Below, piece after piece: positions 1 to 9,602 of a stretch of 61,639 nucleotides of DNA. Below the pieces are notes generated by a model. That model was not told the origin of the DNA. It made no database searches and saw only the letters and a program-made list of their open reading frames with translations. Both the position numbers and the translations under genes were made by a program. Source of the stretch: Thermomicrobium sp. (GTDB lineage: Bacteria; Chloroflexota; Chloroflexia; Thermomicrobiales; Thermomicrobiaceae); the NCBI GenBank assembly GCA_025060175.1, contig JANXBE010000004.1:1-61639 (forward strand). Direction: 5' to 3'. Each line of letters starts with the position of its first letter. Positions within the stretch are counted from its first letter, which is position 1.

Positions 1-77
1 AGGAGGGGTCGCGGTTTGCGATCCGGGAAGGTGGACGGACGGTCGGCGCCGGCGTCGTCACCAAGATCGTGCGATGA
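1..77 (+). CDS. tuf: Elongation factor Tu, C-terminal fragment
   Basis: Reading from base 3, the first 24 codons give a peptide that ends in GAGVVTKIVR followed by TGA at 75-77. The run FAIREGGRTVGAGVVTKI is the invariant end of EF-Tu domain 3, so this is the 3' end of tuf, cut by the window edge. EF-Tu delivers aminoacyl-tRNA to the ribosome as a GTP complex. It lies 14 bases upstream of rpsJ, the classic str-S10 junction, so the S10 operon probably shares transcription with tuf. The fragment is below normal ORF-finder length. Confidence 0.93.
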   Translation, partial: EGSRFAIREGGRTVGAGVVTKIVR

Positions 78-91
78 AGGGGTGATCGACG

Positions 92-409
92 ATGTCGCGG
101 AGACCGACGCAGCGGATCCGTATCCGCCTGAAATCGCACGATCACCGGATTCTTGACCAGTCGGCCCGGCAGATCGTCGAAACCGCCGAGAGCACCGGCG
201 CCAAGGTCGCAGGACCGATTCCGCTGCCGACGCGGATCGAACGGTTTACGGTGATCCGGTCGCCGTTCATCGACAAGGACTCGCAGGAGCACTTCGAGAT
301 CCGGACCCACAAGCGGCTGATCGATGTGTTGGAGCCGAGTCCGTCGACGATCCGCGCGTTGATGCGATTGACGTTGCCGGCCGGCGTAGATATCGAAATC
401 AAGCTTTGA
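92..409 (+). CDS. rpsJ: 30S ribosomal protein S10
   Basis: The 105-residue product has the S10 hallmarks: [15 protein letters not shown] near the N-terminus, the [19 protein letters not shown] loop (residues about 57-75) and the C-terminal IEIKL. Length matches the family. S10 sits in the 30S head and, as NusE, also takes part in transcription antitermination. It opens the S10 operon directly after tuf, and an 88-base gap separates it from rplC. Confidence 0.97.
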   Translation: MSRRPTQRIRIRLKSHDHRILDQSARQIVETAESTGAKVAGPIPLPTRIERFTVIRSPFIDKDSQEHFEIRTHKRLIDVLEPSPSTIRALMRLTLPAGVDIEIKL

Positions 410-497
410 ACGCGGGAGACCGCGTTCACGATCATGCTCGACGAGTGGCGTCGACACGCTGCAGTGTCTACCGCCACCAGCGATGCGAGGAGAGCCG

Positions 498-1142
498 ATG
501 ATCGAGGGACTTCTCGGGCGAAAGCTCGGCATGACGCAGATCTTCGACGACGCAGGGCGGGCGGTACCGGTGACGGTACTCGAGGTCGGTCCCTGCGTGG
601 TGACCCAAGTCAAGACGAAGGAGCGCGACGGATACGCGGCTGTCCAGCTGGGTTTCGGGCACCGGAAGCGCCAGAACAAGCCGATGCACGGGCACTTGCG
701 TGCCTCGGGCGCGTCGCCGCGCTACCTGAAGGAAGTGCGCGTGGACGACCCCGGCCAGTTCCAGGTGGGGCAGGTGGTCGACTGCAGCCTCTTCCAGGAG
801 GGACAGCTCGTGGACGTCATCGGCTGGCGCAAAGGTCGCGGGTTCCAGGGGGGAGTCAAGCGCCACGGCTTCGCCGGAGGCCCGAAAACCCACGGTCAGT
901 CTGACCGGCATCGCGCGCCCGGGTCGATCGGTCCGACGACTGACCCGGGTCGCGTGCACAAGGGAAAGCGAATGGCTGGACGCATGGGACCGGTGCGCGT
1001 GACGGTCCAGAACCTGCAGGTGATGCAGGTCGATCCGCAACGCAACCTGGTTCTCGTTCGCGGCGCCGTACCGGGCCACCCCAATGGTCTGGTTATCGTT
1101 CGCCATGCGATCAAGCAGCGGCGGGCGAAGGCGACGGCGTGA
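498..1142 (+). CDS. rplC: 50S ribosomal protein L3
   Basis: The ATG at 498 follows a CGAGGAGA ribosome site and begins [16 protein letters not shown], the canonical L3 start; an in-frame ATG at 483 would add five residues that the family does not have. The central [11 protein letters not shown] and GKRMAGRMG motifs, which reach toward the peptidyl-transferase centre, are intact. The 214 residues match the family. L3 is an early 23S rRNA assembly protein. Its stop overlaps the region upstream of rplD. Confidence 0.96.
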   Translation: MIEGLLGRKLGMTQIFDDAGRAVPVTVLEVGPCVVTQVKTKERDGYAAVQLGFGHRKRQNKPMHGHLRASGASPRYLKEVRVDDPGQFQVGQVVDCSLFQEGQLVDVIGWRKGRGFQGGVKRHGFAGGPKTHGQSDRHRAPGSIGPTTDPGRVHKGKRMAGRMGPVRVTVQNLQVMQVDPQRNLVLVRGAVPGHPNGLVIVRHAIKQRRAKATA

Positions 1143-1159
1143 TGGAGGGAGAGCGCACG

Positions 1160-1798
1160 ATGCTGGTACCGGTCTACGACCTGGAAGGACGAGCAGTCGA
1201 CCAGATCGAGTTGGCTGACTCGGTCTTCAACATCACGCCGAACCTGCCCGTCATGCATCAGGCGCTCGTGCGGCAACTGGCGAATGCACGCGCCGGGACG
1301 CATGACACGAAGACGCGTGGCGAGGTGAGCGGTGGTGGACGTAAGCCCTGGCGGCAGAAAGGAACAGGACGAGCGCGGCAGGGAAGCATCCGGGCGCCAC
1401 ACTGGAAGGGTGGTGGCGTGGTCTGGGGACCGCATCCCCGCTCGTACCGGCAGGCGATGCCGAAGAAGATGCGGCGGCTGGCGATTCGCTCCGTGCTCTC
1501 GATCAAGCAACGGGAGAACCAGATCGTCGTCGTGCGTGGGCTCACCGACATCGAACCGCGGACGAAGGTGCTGAAGAGCGTGCTCGCGCGGCTCCCCCTG
1601 GCGGACGCACGCTCGACCCTGGTGGTCGTCGATCGACGACGGGAAAACGTCCGCCGCGCGACTGGCAATCTGGAAGACGTGAAGGTGCTGGTCGCCCACA
1701 ACATGAACGTTCGAGACGGGCTGAAGTACGAGCGGATGATCCTCACCCCGGAAGCGATCGATGTCATCCATACCTTATGGGCGCAGGAAGGGGTGTGA
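1160..1798 (+). CDS. rplD: 50S ribosomal protein L4
   Basis: The start at 1160 gives [10 protein letters not shown], preceded by GGAGGGA at about 1144-1150; an upstream in-frame ATG at 1139 lies inside rplC and has no ribosome site. The extended loop with [20 protein letters not shown] and the basic stretch GRARQGSIR are diagnostic for L4, the loop of which lines the peptide exit tunnel. 212 residues. In other bacteria L4 autoregulates the S10 operon; no leader structure could be tested here because the operon start precedes the window. Confidence 0.96.
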   Translation: MLVPVYDLEGRAVDQIELADSVFNITPNLPVMHQALVRQLANARAGTHDTKTRGEVSGGGRKPWRQKGTGRARQGSIRAPHWKGGGVVWGPHPRSYRQAMPKKMRRLAIRSVLSIKQRENQIVVVRGLTDIEPRTKVLKSVLARLPLADARSTLVVVDRRRENVRRATGNLEDVKVLVAHNMNVRDGLKYERMILTPEAIDVIHTLWAQEGV

Positions 1799-1802
1799 GG
1801 CG

Positions 1803-2111
1803 ATGGAACTCACCTATCAGGAAATCATCCGCCGTCCACTGATCACGGAGAAAAATACGCGACTCATGGAATTGAACCAATACATGTTCGAGGTTCATCC
1901 TGCGGCGAACAAGATCCAGATCAAGGATGCGATCGAACGGACGTTCAACGTCAAGGTAAAAAAGGTGAATACTATGAACGTCCGCGGTAAAGTGCGCCGG
2001 CGAGTGCGCAAGCGCGGCGGGATGCCGATCGTTGGGCGCGAGCGATCCTGGAAGAAGGCGATCGTCACGCTCGAGCCCGGCTATACGATCGACCTCTTCA
2101 GCCAGCTGTGA
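1803..2111 (+). CDS. rplW: 50S ribosomal protein L23
   Basis: The start [17 protein letters not shown], four bases after the rplD stop, has the L23 signature RPLITEKN. The 102-residue length is normal. The [16 protein letters not shown] helix and the [14 protein letters not shown] strand follow. L23 sits at the tunnel exit and docks trigger factor and SRP. The longer in-frame reading from 1761 runs through rplD and is not needed. Confidence 0.96.
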   Translation: MELTYQEIIRRPLITEKNTRLMELNQYMFEVHPAANKIQIKDAIERTFNVKVKKVNTMNVRGKVRRRVRKRGGMPIVGRERSWKKAIVTLEPGYTIDLFSQL

Positions 2112-2134
2112 TAGGCCGGAAGTGAGGGGTGGCG

Positions 2135-2962
2135 ATGCCGGTCAAGGTCTACAAGCCGACGACACCCGGGCGCCGCAACATGTCGGTGCTCACGTACGAA
2201 GAGATCACGAAGTACGAACCGGAGCGGTCGCTGATCGAGCCGCTGAAGAAGGATGCTGGTCGCAACAACCGCGGTGTGATCACGACTCGGCATCGCGGAG
2301 GTGGCAACAAGCGCTACTATCGCATCATCGACTTCCGTCGCGACAAGTGGGGCGTTCCAGCGAAAGTCGCGGCGATCGAATATGACCCGAACCGGACAGC
2401 TTTCATCGCTCTGCTCCACTACGTGGATGGAGAGAAGCGTTACATTCTCGCGCCGTTGGGTCTCAAGGTCGGCGACACAGTGCAATCGGGTCCGGGTGCG
2501 CCGATCCGGGTCGGGAATGCGCTGCCGCTCCGGGAAATCCCACTCGGGACGCAGGTGCACAACGTCGAGCTGTACCCTGGCCGAGGTGGTCAGCTGGTGC
2601 GCGCCGCCGGTGCAGTGGCGCAGGTCATCGCGAAGGTCGACAACCATGTCCATTTGCGGCTGCCGTCCGGAGAAATTCGGATGGTCCATGCGGACTGCAT
2701 GGCAACCATCGGGCAGGTCGGCAACATCGATCATCAGCATGTGAGCATCGGGAAGGCTGGTCGGAAGCGCCATATGGGTTGGCGTCCGACCGTGCGAGGG
2801 TCCGCGATGACCCCGCGCGATCACCCGCACGGTGGGGGTGAGGGGAAAGCACCCCGAGGGATGCCGCCGAAGACGCCCTGGGGGAAGCCGGCACTCGGCA
2901 AGCGTACGCGGCGAAACAAGAAGTCCGATCGTTTCATCATCCGGCGACGCTACGAGGCCTAG
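2135..2962 (+). CDS. rplB: 50S ribosomal protein L2
   Basis: 275 residues beginning [16 protein letters not shown]. The conserved [13 protein letters not shown] motif near residue 227, including the histidine linked to peptidyl transfer, and the C-terminal [11 protein letters not shown] are present. The chosen ATG at 2135 follows AGTGAGGGGTGG; a GTG two codons earlier (2129) is an alternative. L2 stabilises subunit association and the 23S core. Confidence 0.96.
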   Translation: MPVKVYKPTTPGRRNMSVLTYEEITKYEPERSLIEPLKKDAGRNNRGVITTRHRGGGNKRYYRIIDFRRDKWGVPAKVAAIEYDPNRTAFIALLHYVDGEKRYILAPLGLKVGDTVQSGPGAPIRVGNALPLREIPLGTQVHNVELYPGRGGQLVRAAGAVAQVIAKVDNHVHLRLPSGEIRMVHADCMATIGQVGNIDHQHVSIGKAGRKRHMGWRPTVRGSAMTPRDHPHGGGEGKAPRGMPPKTPWGKPALGKRTRRNKKSDRFIIRRRYEA

Positions 2963-2981
2963 CCGGTCGGGAGGTGCCTGA

Positions 2982-3266
2982 ATGGGACGGTCGTCCAAAA
3001 AGGGTCCGTACATCGACCCGAAGTTGCGCAAAAAGATCGACGAATTGAACCGAAGCGGTGAGCGTCGGGTCATCCGGACTTGGGCGCGGGACTGCACGAT
3101 CTTCCCGGAGATGGTTGGCCATACCATCGCGGTGCATGACGGTCGCCGGCACGTGCCGATCTACATCACGGAACAGATGGTCGGTCATCGGCTGGGAGAG
3201 TTCGCGCCCACTCGGACCTATCGCGGCCACGGTAAGGACGCTGAACGGACGACCCGGCGTCGATGA
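2982..3266 (+). CDS. rpsS: 30S ribosomal protein S19
   Basis: 94 residues starting [15 protein letters not shown], with [21 protein letters not shown] and the [12 protein letters not shown] block that are standard for S19, a 30S head protein that forms a complex with S13 and bridges to 50S. It lies 19 bases after rplB and is preceded by GGGAGGTG. Confidence 0.97.
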   Translation: MGRSSKKGPYIDPKLRKKIDELNRSGERRVIRTWARDCTIFPEMVGHTIAVHDGRRHVPIYITEQMVGHRLGEFAPTRTYRGHGKDAERTTRRR

Positions 3267-3281
3267 GAGAGGGAGAAGGCG

Positions 3282-3638
3282 ATGGAAGTCCGAGCGAGGG
3301 TGCGTGAGGTCCGGGTTTCACCGAAGAAGGCCCGCATGGTGATCGACGTGATCCGGGGCAAGTCGCTACAGGAGGCGCTCGCCCTCCTGCGCGTCCTACC
3401 CCAGAAGACGGCCCCCATCGCGTTGAAGCTGCTTCGCTCGGCCGCGGCGAACGCCGAACACAATTATGACCTGGATCCGGAGCGGCTGTACGTGAAGCGG
3501 ATCTACGTCGACGAGGGGCCGCGGTACAAGCGCTGGCAGCCCCACGCGCGCGGTCGAGTCGGACGCAAGTGGCGTCGGACCTCGCACATTACCGTCGTGC
3601 TCGATGAGTTGCCGGAGAAGGGAGCGCCGCGTGGGTAG
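3282..3638 (+). CDS. rplV: 50S ribosomal protein L22
   Basis: 118 residues with the family pattern [18 protein letters not shown] near the N-terminus, the [19 protein letters not shown] helix, and the exit-tunnel hairpin containing [13 protein letters not shown]22 binds several 23S domains and narrows the tunnel together with L4. Its stop codon (3636-3638) lies inside the start of rpsC, consistent with translational coupling. Confidence 0.97.
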   Translation: MEVRARVREVRVSPKKARMVIDVIRGKSLQEALALLRVLPQKTAPIALKLLRSAAANAEHNYDLDPERLYVKRIYVDEGPRYKRWQPHARGRVGRKWRRTSHITVVLDELPEKGAPRG

Positions 3639-4305
3639 GAAGGTCAACCCGATCGGTTTTCGCCTGGGGATCGTCCACGATTGGGAGTCCAAGTGGTTCG
3701 CGGAGAAGCGGCGACAGTATCGCGAGCAGCTCCATGAGGATCTCGATGTCCGCGAGCTGATCTTGCGGGAGCTACCGCGGGCAGGGATCTCCCGGATCGA
3801 GATCCAGCGCGCGGTCAATCGTGTCGATGTGACGATCCATACCGCGAAGCCGGGTGTAGTCATCGGCAAGCAGGGAGCCAACGTGGAGCGGCTCCGCCAG
3901 TTGCTCGAGGCGAGAGTCGGTAAGAAGGTGCACCTCAATATCCAGGAGATCCGGAAGCCGGAGTTGGATGCTCGCCTCGTCGCGGAGAGCATCGCTGAAC
4001 AGATCACGCGGCGCGTCTCGTATCGACGAGCGATGAAGCACGCCGCGGCGGCGGCCATGCGTGCTGGCGCGAAAGGGGTCAAGATTCGCGTCAAGGGTCG
4101 GCTGGGCGGCGCGGAAATGAAGCGGATGGTCTGGGAGATCATCGGGCGGGTACCGCTCAATACCCTCCGTGCCAACATCGATTACGCGGTCGTGCACGCG
4201 CCGACGATCTACGGGCAGATCGGGGTGAAGGTCTGGATCTATCACGGTGACGTTCTGCCGGAGGCACGACCGGCCGCTGTGCCGGCCAGCGTCTCGGCCG
4301 AGTGA
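3631..4305 (+). CDS. rpsC: 30S ribosomal protein S3
   Basis: A GTG at 3631 gives a product that begins (M)[14 protein letters not shown], the universal S3 start, and overlaps the rplV stop by 8 bases; the longer in-frame ATG at 3604 lies in rplV coding sequence. The KH-2 domain is visible around residues 65-80 with [13 protein letters not shown] (GxxG = GKQG). 224 residues, family size. S3 forms the mRNA entry helicase site with S4 and S5. Confidence 0.96.
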   Translation: MGRKVNPIGFRLGIVHDWESKWFAEKRRQYREQLHEDLDVRELILRELPRAGISRIEIQRAVNRVDVTIHTAKPGVVIGKQGANVERLRQLLEARVGKKVHLNIQEIRKPELDARLVAESIAEQITRRVSYRRAMKHAAAAAMRAGAKGVKIRVKGRLGGAEMKRMVWEIIGRVPLNTLRANIDYAVVHAPTIYGQIGVKVWIYHGDVLPEARPAAVPASVSAE

Positions 4306-4319
4306 GGTGGGGGTCTACC

Positions 4320-4760
4320 ATGTTGATGCCACGGCGAGTTCAACACCGCAAACAGCACCGCTACCGTACGAAAGGGATCGCCTGGCGAGGTAACACGCTC
4401 GCCTTCGGCGACTACGGCATCCAGGCCCTGGAGCCAGCATGGGTGACCGCGCAACAAATCGAGGCGGCGCGGCGTGCGATCACCAACGCGGTCCGACGTG
4501 GGGGTAAGGTCTGGATCCGCATCTTCCCGGACAAGCCGGTCACCAAGAAGCCGGCGGAAACCCGCATGGGGAGTGGCAAGGGCAATCCTGAGTTCTGGAT
4601 GGACGTGGTGAAGCCGGGGCGCATTCTCTTCGAACTCGCGGGGGTACGCGAGGATCTGGCCATGGAAGCGCTCACCCGGGCAATCCATAAGTTGCCCTGT
4701 CGGTGCCGCATCGTGAAGCGTGAACACCTCGGGGAAGCGGCCCAGGAGGAAGCAGAATGA
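4320..4760 (+). CDS. rplP: 50S ribosomal protein L16
   Basis: The start [14 protein letters not shown] at 4320 is the family consensus and follows GAGGTGGGG; the in-frame ATG at 4302 lies across the rpsC stop. Motifs [24 protein letters not shown]-like (residues about 62-84) and KGNPEFWM are intact. 146 residues. L16 lies near the A-site tRNA and is a late assembly protein. The stop overlaps the rpmC start (ATGA). Confidence 0.95.
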   Translation: MLMPRRVQHRKQHRYRTKGIAWRGNTLAFGDYGIQALEPAWVTAQQIEAARRAITNAVRRGGKVWIRIFPDKPVTKKPAETRMGSGKGNPEFWMDVVKPGRILFELAGVREDLAMEALTRAIHKLPCRCRIVKREHLGEAAQEEAE

Positions 4761-5041
4761 AGCCGGCTGAACTGCGTGCACTGACCGACGACCAATTGCG
4801 GCAACGACTGGAGGAGCTGCGCAACGAGGTGCGCGATCTGCGGTTTGCGGCTGCGCTCGGGCAACTGAAGAATACCGCGGCCATTCGGACCGCGCGAAAG
4901 GACATCGCGCGCATTCTGACGATCCTCACCGAGCGAGAGCGTGCACGCTTGGCCGAGCGGGGCGAGCTTCCACCGCCGAAGCGCACCCGCCGGGAACGAA
5001 GGCAACAGCGATTGCAGCTCGAACGACAGCAGAAGGGATGA
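4757..5041 (+). CDS. rpmC: 50S ribosomal protein L29 with extended basic tail
   Basis: 94 residues; the first 65 are the usual two-helix L29 ([20 protein letters not shown], then [24 protein letters not shown]). The remaining 29 residues form an Arg/Gln/Lys-rich tail ([18 protein letters not shown]), longer than the 60-70 residues usual for L29. L29 sits beside L23 at the tunnel exit. ATGA overlap with rplP indicates coupling. Confidence 0.93.
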   Translation: MKPAELRALTDDQLRQRLEELRNEVRDLRFAAALGQLKNTAAIRTARKDIARILTILTERERARLAERGELPPPKRTRRERRQQRLQLERQQKG

Positions 5042-5047
5042 TGACGA

Positions 5048-5413
5048 ATGGAGGAGCAGGGCAAGGACGGGCACCGTCCCGAGACAGTCGTCACTCCGCA
5101 ACAGCGACCCAAGCGACGCCTCACCAAGGTGGGGCGAGTGGTGTCCGACAAGATGGACAAGACAGTGGTGGTGGCAGTCGACTACTGGCGACGCCATCCG
5201 CTCTACAAAAAGACGATCCGTCGCACGAGCAAATTCTATGCGCACGATGAGCATAACGTGTGTCGAATCGGTGACCTCGTGTTGATCGAGGAAACGCGTC
5301 CACTCAGCAAGATGAAGCGTTGGATCGTCCGCAAGATTCTCGAGCGGGCGACGCCGGAGGTTCAGGCGGAGCTTGCCGAAGAACGGACGCGCGAGGGTGA
5401 GGTGGAAGCATGA
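5048..5413 (+). CDS. rpsQ: 30S ribosomal protein S17
   Basis: 121 residues, longer than the usual 80-90. The S17 core (OB fold) starts near residue 24 with [20 protein letters not shown] and includes the [22 protein letters not shown] segment. Extra sequence is an acidic/polar N-terminus (about 22 residues) and an acidic C-terminus after KILERA. S17 binds the 16S 5' domain. ATGA overlap with rplN. Confidence 0.95.
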   Translation: MEEQGKDGHRPETVVTPQQRPKRRLTKVGRVVSDKMDKTVVVAVDYWRRHPLYKKTIRRTSKFYAHDEHNVCRIGDLVLIEETRPLSKMKRWIVRKILERATPEVQAELAEERTREGEVEA

Positions 5414-5778
5414 TCCAGCCGCTCTCGAAGCTGACCGTCGCCGACAATACGGGTGCCAAGGAGATCATGTGCATTCGTGTTCTTGGTGGCTCGAAGCGTC
5501 GCTACGGGTCGGTCGGCGACTTGATCGTGGCGTCGGTCAAACGCGCCGAACCGAACGCGGCAGTCAAGAAAGGTGACGTCGTCTACGCGGTGATCGTCCG
5601 CACGAAGAAGGAATATCGCCGCAAGGACGGTTCGTACATCAAATTCGACGATAACGCCGCTGTCCTGGTCACCCCCCAAGGACAGCCGCGCGGTACCCGC
5701 ATCTTCGGCCCGGTGGCGCGCGAGCTCCGAGACCGCCAGTACATGCGGATCATCTCGCTGGCACCGGAAGTGCTGTGA
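5410..5778 (+). CDS. rplN: 50S ribosomal protein L14
   Basis: 122 residues beginning [20 protein letters not shown], the diagnostic L14 start, with [24 protein letters not shown]-type core and C-terminal REL(R)[16 protein letters not shown]14 forms an inter-subunit bridge and is the binding site of the silencing factor RsfS, which is also encoded in this window (27676-28053). Confidence 0.97.
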   Translation: MIQPLSKLTVADNTGAKEIMCIRVLGGSKRRYGSVGDLIVASVKRAEPNAAVKKGDVVYAVIVRTKKEYRRKDGSYIKFDDNAAVLVTPQGQPRGTRIFGPVARELRDRQYMRIISLAPEVL

Positions 5779-5788
5779 GGGACTGGGC

Positions 5789-6133
5789 ATGGCGGAGAAG
5801 ATCGTGACTGGGGACGAGGTGATCGTGATCCGCGGGAAGGACAAGGGAGCGCGTGGACGCGTCCGGCAGAACTTCCCGCGCGAGGATCGCGTCATCGTCG
5901 AAGGCGTGAACATCGTGAAACGGCACCAGCGCGCAATTCCTGGTGTGCGTCAGGCGGGCATCATCGAGATGGAGGCGCCGCTCCATGTTTCCAAGGTGAT
6001 GCTCGTGTGTCCGCATTGTGGGAAACCGACACGCGTCGGGTTCCGTTTCACGGACGCCGGAGAAAAGGTTCGGTACTGCAAGAAGTGTCAGCAGACGGTC
6101 GAGAAACCGACCGTGCAACGTCGGACGAAGTGA
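5789..6133 (+). CDS. rplX: 50S ribosomal protein L24, zinc-ribbon form
   Basis: 114 residues. The N-terminal KOW motif is seen in VTGDEVIVIRGKDKGARGRV, followed by VEGVNIVKRHQR. The C-terminal part has CPHCGKPTRVGF and YCKKCQ, two CxxC pairs that are likely to bind zinc, as in several thermophile L24 proteins. L24 initiates 50S assembly. It lies 10 bases downstream of rplN. Confidence 0.96.
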   Translation: MAEKIVTGDEVIVIRGKDKGARGRVRQNFPREDRVIVEGVNIVKRHQRAIPGVRQAGIIEMEAPLHVSKVMLVCPHCGKPTRVGFRFTDAGEKVRYCKKCQQTVEKPTVQRRTK

Positions 6134-6145
6134 GGCGAGTGAGCG

Positions 6146-6712
6146 ATGACCGCTGAGGTACATGAGCGCGTCGAACCGCGATTGAAGCGCTTGTATCGTG
6201 AAGTCGTCGTGCCGCGGCTCATGCAGGAGTTCGGCTATCCTCATCGCTTTGCGGTGCCGCGCATCGAGAAGATCGTTCTCAACATCGGCCTCGGGGAAGC
6301 GGTGTCGAATCCGAAAGCGATCGATCATGCGCTGAACGATCTCGCGGCCATCAGTGGGCAGCGACCGGTCGTGACCCGAGCCCGTAAGTCGATCGCTGCG
6401 TTCCGCCTCCGGAAAGGAATGCCGATCGGCGTGATGGTGACGCTGCGCGGCAATCGCATGTGGGACTTTCTGGACCGGCTGATCGCGATCGCCCTGCCTC
6501 GGATTCGCGACTTTCGCGGTGTCTCGACGAGATCCTTCGATGGCCGTGGGAACTACACGTTGGGACTCCGCGAGCAGCTCGTCTTTCCCGAGGTCGATTA
6601 CGATAAGATCGACAAGGTTCGAGGGCTGGAAGTTTCGATCGTGACGACAGCCCGGACCGATGCGGAGGCGCGTCGATTGCTCGAGCTGCTCGGGATGCCG
6701 TTCCGCGACTGA
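6146..6712 (+). CDS. rplE: 50S ribosomal protein L5
   Basis: 188 residues. Recognised by the [28 protein letters not shown]-terminal stretch, the [25 protein letters not shown] segment and [22 protein letters not shown]; each is near-invariant in L5. L5 binds 5S rRNA and contacts S13 and P-site tRNA. It sits between rplX and rpsN in spc-operon order. Confidence 0.96.
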   Translation: MTAEVHERVEPRLKRLYREVVVPRLMQEFGYPHRFAVPRIEKIVLNIGLGEAVSNPKAIDHALNDLAAISGQRPVVTRARKSIAAFRLRKGMPIGVMVTLRGNRMWDFLDRLIAIALPRIRDFRGVSTRSFDGRGNYTLGLREQLVFPEVDYDKIDKVRGLEVSIVTTARTDAEARRLLELLGMPFRD

Positions 6713-6732
6713 ACGAGGAGCGAAGGAGAACG

Positions 6733-6918
6733 ATGGCGAGAAAGGCGAAGATCGCAGCGTCACTCAGGCCTCCGAAATTCGCAGTGCGGCACCGGAATCG
6801 CTGTAAACTGTGTGGAAGACCGAGAGCGTACATCCGGAAATTCGGGCTGTGTCGCATCTGTTTCCGGCAACTCGCGTCGATGGGGAAACTGCCAGGGGTG
6901 AAGAAGGCAAGCTGGTGA
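6733..6918 (+). CDS. rpsN: 30S ribosomal protein S14, zinc-binding type
   Basis: 61 residues with [25 protein letters not shown], which has the two CxxC pairs of the short zinc-binding (C+) S14 form. Length is exactly that of the zinc type rather than the 100-residue zinc-free paralog. S14 helps assemble the 30S head. GAAGGAGA just upstream is a good ribosome site. Confidence 0.97.
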   Translation: MARKAKIAASLRPPKFAVRHRNRCKLCGRPRAYIRKFGLCRICFRQLASMGKLPGVKKASW

Positions 6919-6948
6919 AAGACGAGTAGGGAGCGGGGCGAAGGGGCG

Positions 6949-7347
6949 ATGACGATAACCGATCCGATCGGAGACATGCTGACGCGCATCCGCAACGCTG
7001 GTATGGGCCGCAAAGCCGAGGCGACCATGCCGGCGTCGCGGCTGTTGGTCGAGATCGCGCGTATCCTCCACGAGGAGGGCTACATCGCTGGATACACCGT
7101 CGAGCCAGCCGAGCCACGGCCCATCTTGCGGATTCGACTCAAGTACACCCCCGACAAGCGCCACGCCATCCGCGAACTCAGGCGCGTGTCCAAACCGGGT
7201 CTTCGCATCTACGTCGGGAAAGATGAGATTCCGCGGGTGAAGGGTGGTCTCGGGGTCGCCATTCTCACGACGTCCCAAGGAGTGATGACCGACGCCGAGG
7301 CGCGCCGTCGTGGCATCGGCGGTGAGGTGATCTGCACCGTGTTTTGA
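6949..7347 (+). CDS. rpsH: 30S ribosomal protein S8
   Basis: 132 residues, opening with the universal [19 protein letters not shown] and ending with the [25 protein letters not shown] block. S8 binds the central 16S domain and represses the spc operon in some bacteria. The TGA at 7345-7347 abuts the leader of rplF. Confidence 0.97.
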   Translation: MTITDPIGDMLTRIRNAGMGRKAEATMPASRLLVEIARILHEEGYIAGYTVEPAEPRPILRIRLKYTPDKRHAIRELRRVSKPGLRIYVGKDEIPRVKGGLGVAILTTSQGVMTDAEARRRGIGGEVICTVF

Positions 7348-7361
7348 ACAGGAGGCCGCAG

Positions 7362-7913
7362 ATGTCGCGCATCGGGAAGCGTCCGATTCCGTTACCTGCC
7401 GGCGTGGATGTCCAGATCCAGGATGGTCTCGTCCGCGTGAGCGGACCGAAAGGGCAGCTGGAGCTGAACATCCACCCCAAGATGATCGTCCACCGGGTCG
7501 ACGGGGTCGTCGAAGTGCGGCGTCCCTCCGACGAGCGCTTCTTCAAGCAGCTGCACGGACTGTACCGGACGCTGATCGCCAACATGGTGCAGGGCGTGAC
7601 GGAGGGATTCCGGAAGGACCTGGAAATCCACGGGGTGGGATACCGTGCGGCGCTGGACGGCCGGTCGTTAGTGTTGACGGTCGGCTATTCGCATCCGGTA
7701 CGGATCGAGCCACCGCCGGGCATCAGCTTCGTGGTGGAATCACCGACCCGTATCGGAGTAGTCGGCATCGACAAGCAACTAGTCGGTGAGGTGGCTGCTC
7801 AGATCCGACGAGTCCGCCCGCCGGAGCCGTACCAGGGCAAAGGGATCCGATACGTAGGAGAGGTGATCCGTCGCAAGGCAGGGAAGACCGGCAAGACCAA
7901 GGGCAAGAAGTAG
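7362..7913 (+). CDS. rplF: 50S ribosomal protein L6
   Basis: ATG at 7362 gives [15 protein letters not shown], the consensus L6 start, and sits about 7 bases after ACAGGAGG; a TTG/ATG-frame extension to 7344 overlaps rpsH and is unlikely. The C-terminal [22 protein letters not shown] is strictly conserved. 183 residues, a duplicated fold near the GTPase centre. Confidence 0.96.
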   Translation: MSRIGKRPIPLPAGVDVQIQDGLVRVSGPKGQLELNIHPKMIVHRVDGVVEVRRPSDERFFKQLHGLYRTLIANMVQGVTEGFRKDLEIHGVGYRAALDGRSLVLTVGYSHPVRIEPPPGISFVVESPTRIGVVGIDKQLVGEVAAQIRRVRPPEPYQGKGIRYVGEVIRRKAGKTGKTKGKK

Positions 7914-7991
7914 GTTTGGCATCCCATCTCTGGCTGCTCGAAAGCGGTGCGGTCCCGGATCGAGTGGCCCTAGGAGACACGGAGGGGCAGG

Positions 7992-8366
7992 ATGAAGTTT
8001 CAATTCAAGCGGCAACTGTCGCCGCGGAAGCGTCGTCACCTTCGCGTGCGAGCGAAGGTCAAAGGAACGGCGGACCGTCCGCGCCTGAACGTGTTCCGCA
8101 GCAACAAGCATATCTATGCTCAGGTCATCGACGACACTTGTGGGCAGACGTTGGCTGCTGCTTCGACGCTGGATCGGGAGGTTCGGGAACGCTTACCGGA
8201 GCACCATCCGAAGGTCGAAGAGGCGAGGATCGTCGGGCAGGTCATCGGGGAACGAGCCTTGGCACGGGGCATCACCAAGGTCGTATTCGACCGCGGTGGC
8301 TACAAGTATCACGGTCGTGTGAAGGCCCTGGCCGACGGCGCCCGTGCCGCAGGACTGCAGTTTTAG
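7992..8366 (+). CDS. rplR: 50S ribosomal protein L18
   Basis: 124 residues; [34 protein letters not shown] and the C-terminal [24 protein letters not shown] are the L18 signature blocks. L18 binds 5S rRNA with L5 and L25. A 78-base spacer follows rplF, a bit longer than average for this operon, with GGAGGGGCAGG as ribosome site. Confidence 0.96.
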   Translation: MKFQFKRQLSPRKRRHLRVRAKVKGTADRPRLNVFRSNKHIYAQVIDDTCGQTLAAASTLDREVRERLPEHHPKVEEARIVGQVIGERALARGITKVVFDRGGYKYHGRVKALADGARAAGLQF

Positions 8367-8394
8367 TTTAGTACGGTGAGGAGCGAGGACGAGG

Positions 8395-8949
8395 ATGACT
8401 TTGGTCGGGGAAAGGCGGAAGGTCGATCCAAGTCGTGTCGGAGAACTCCGCGAGCGTGTCATTCAGATCGCTCGGGTGGCGAAGGTGGTCCAGGGTGGCC
8501 GGCGCTTCCACTTCCGCAGCGTGGTCGTGGTCGGGGACGGGCAAGGGCATGTCGGCGTCGGCATCGGCAAGGCGACCGAGGTTCCCGACTCGATCCGCAA
8601 AGCGGTCGAGAACGCCAAGAAGCACCTGATCGAGGTCCCACTGGACCGGACGACCATCCCACACCAGGTCGAAGTGAAGTTCAAGGCGACCCGTGTCCTG
8701 ATGAAGCCCGCTGCACCTGGTACCGGCGTGATCGCGGGAGCGGGCGTACGAGCAGTGGCTGAGGCCGCTGGGATCAAAGACCTGATCGCCAAGTCGCACG
8801 GCAGTAACAATCCGGTCAACATCACGCAGGCGGCGCTGCTCGCCCTCAGTCAGCTGGAGTCGCCCGAAGAGGTCGCAGCGCGGCGGGGGCTTCCGGTGGA
8901 GCGGGTGCTTCGCGGACGGCGAAAGCGAGTCGGTGGCAATGAGCAGTAA
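8395..8949 (+). CDS. rpsE: 30S ribosomal protein S5
   Basis: 184 residues. [35 protein letters not shown] (about 40-74) and the [31 protein letters not shown] stretch are classical S5. S5 forms the decoding-fidelity site with S4. The stop overlaps the start of rpmD by about 10 bases. Confidence 0.97.
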   Translation: MTLVGERRKVDPSRVGELRERVIQIARVAKVVQGGRRFHFRSVVVVGDGQGHVGVGIGKATEVPDSIRKAVENAKKHLIEVPLDRTTIPHQVEVKFKATRVLMKPAAPGTGVIAGAGVRAVAEAAGIKDLIAKSHGSNNPVNITQAALLALSQLESPEEVAARRGLPVERVLRGRRKRVGGNEQ

Positions 8950-9145
8950 ACGTCTCCGTATCACCTATGTAAAGAGCGTGATCGGCTTCAGCGAGAAACA
9001 GCGGGCGACCTTGCGCTCGCTCGGTTTGCGTCGACTGGGTCAGTCGGTCGAATACCCTGACTCGCCGACGGTACGTGGAATGATTCAGAAAATCCAACAT
9101 CTCGTGCGTGTCGACGAACTCGACGAGCGGACTGATCGCGTATGA
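8933..9145 (+). CDS. rpmD: 50S ribosomal protein L30
   Basis: 70 residues from GTG 8933 (68 from ATG 8939). [44 protein letters not shown] is standard L30. The start codon lies inside the end of rpsE, so translation is probably coupled. L30 sits on the solvent side of 50S; it is often lost in other lineages but present here at its usual spc position. Confidence 0.94.
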   Translation: MAMSSKRLRITYVKSVIGFSEKQRATLRSLGLRRLGQSVEYPDSPTVRGMIQKIQHLVRVDELDERTDRV

Positions 9146-9161
9146 CTCACGGGGGTCACCG

Positions 9162-9602
9162 ATGAAACTGCACGACTTGAAGCCAGCTCCAGGGTCACGT
9201 CGGCCCAAGACGCGGGTTGGCCGTGGCATCGCTGCCGGGCGGGGCAAGACGGCCGGACGTGGCACCAAAGGCCAGAAGGCGCGTGGTACGGTGCGACCTG
9301 GCTTCGAGGGTGGCCAGAATCCCCTGTACCGGCGTCTCGGTCGTGTGCGGGGATTCAAGAACCCGTTCAAGATCGTGTTCGAAGTGGTGAATGTCGGGCG
9401 ACTGAACGATCTGCCGTTCGAGGGCGTCATCACGCCCGACGTGCTGCGAGAGTATCGGTTGATTCGTGAAGCAGGAGCTCCTGTCAAGATCCTCGGGAAC
9501 GGGGATGTGAGCAGGGCGCTGCACGTGCGCGCCCATGCGTTCTCGCAGAGCGCCCGCGAGAAGATCGTGGCAGCTGGCGGCACGGTGGAGGTCATCGACT
9601 GA
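9162..9602 (+). CDS. rplO: 50S ribosomal protein L15
   Basis: ATG 9162 gives [22 protein letters not shown], the usual L15 start; the frame stays open to 9108 but that part overlaps rpmD. A Gly/Arg-rich N-terminal tail ([23 protein letters not shown]) threads into 23S rRNA. 146 residues. The TGA shares bases with the secY start (TGATG). Confidence 0.96.
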   Translation: MKLHDLKPAPGSRRPKTRVGRGIAAGRGKTAGRGTKGQKARGTVRPGFEGGQNPLYRRLGRVRGFKNPFKIVFEVVNVGRLNDLPFEGVITPDVLREYRLIREAGAPVKILGNGDVSRALHVRAHAFSQSAREKIVAAGGTVEVID

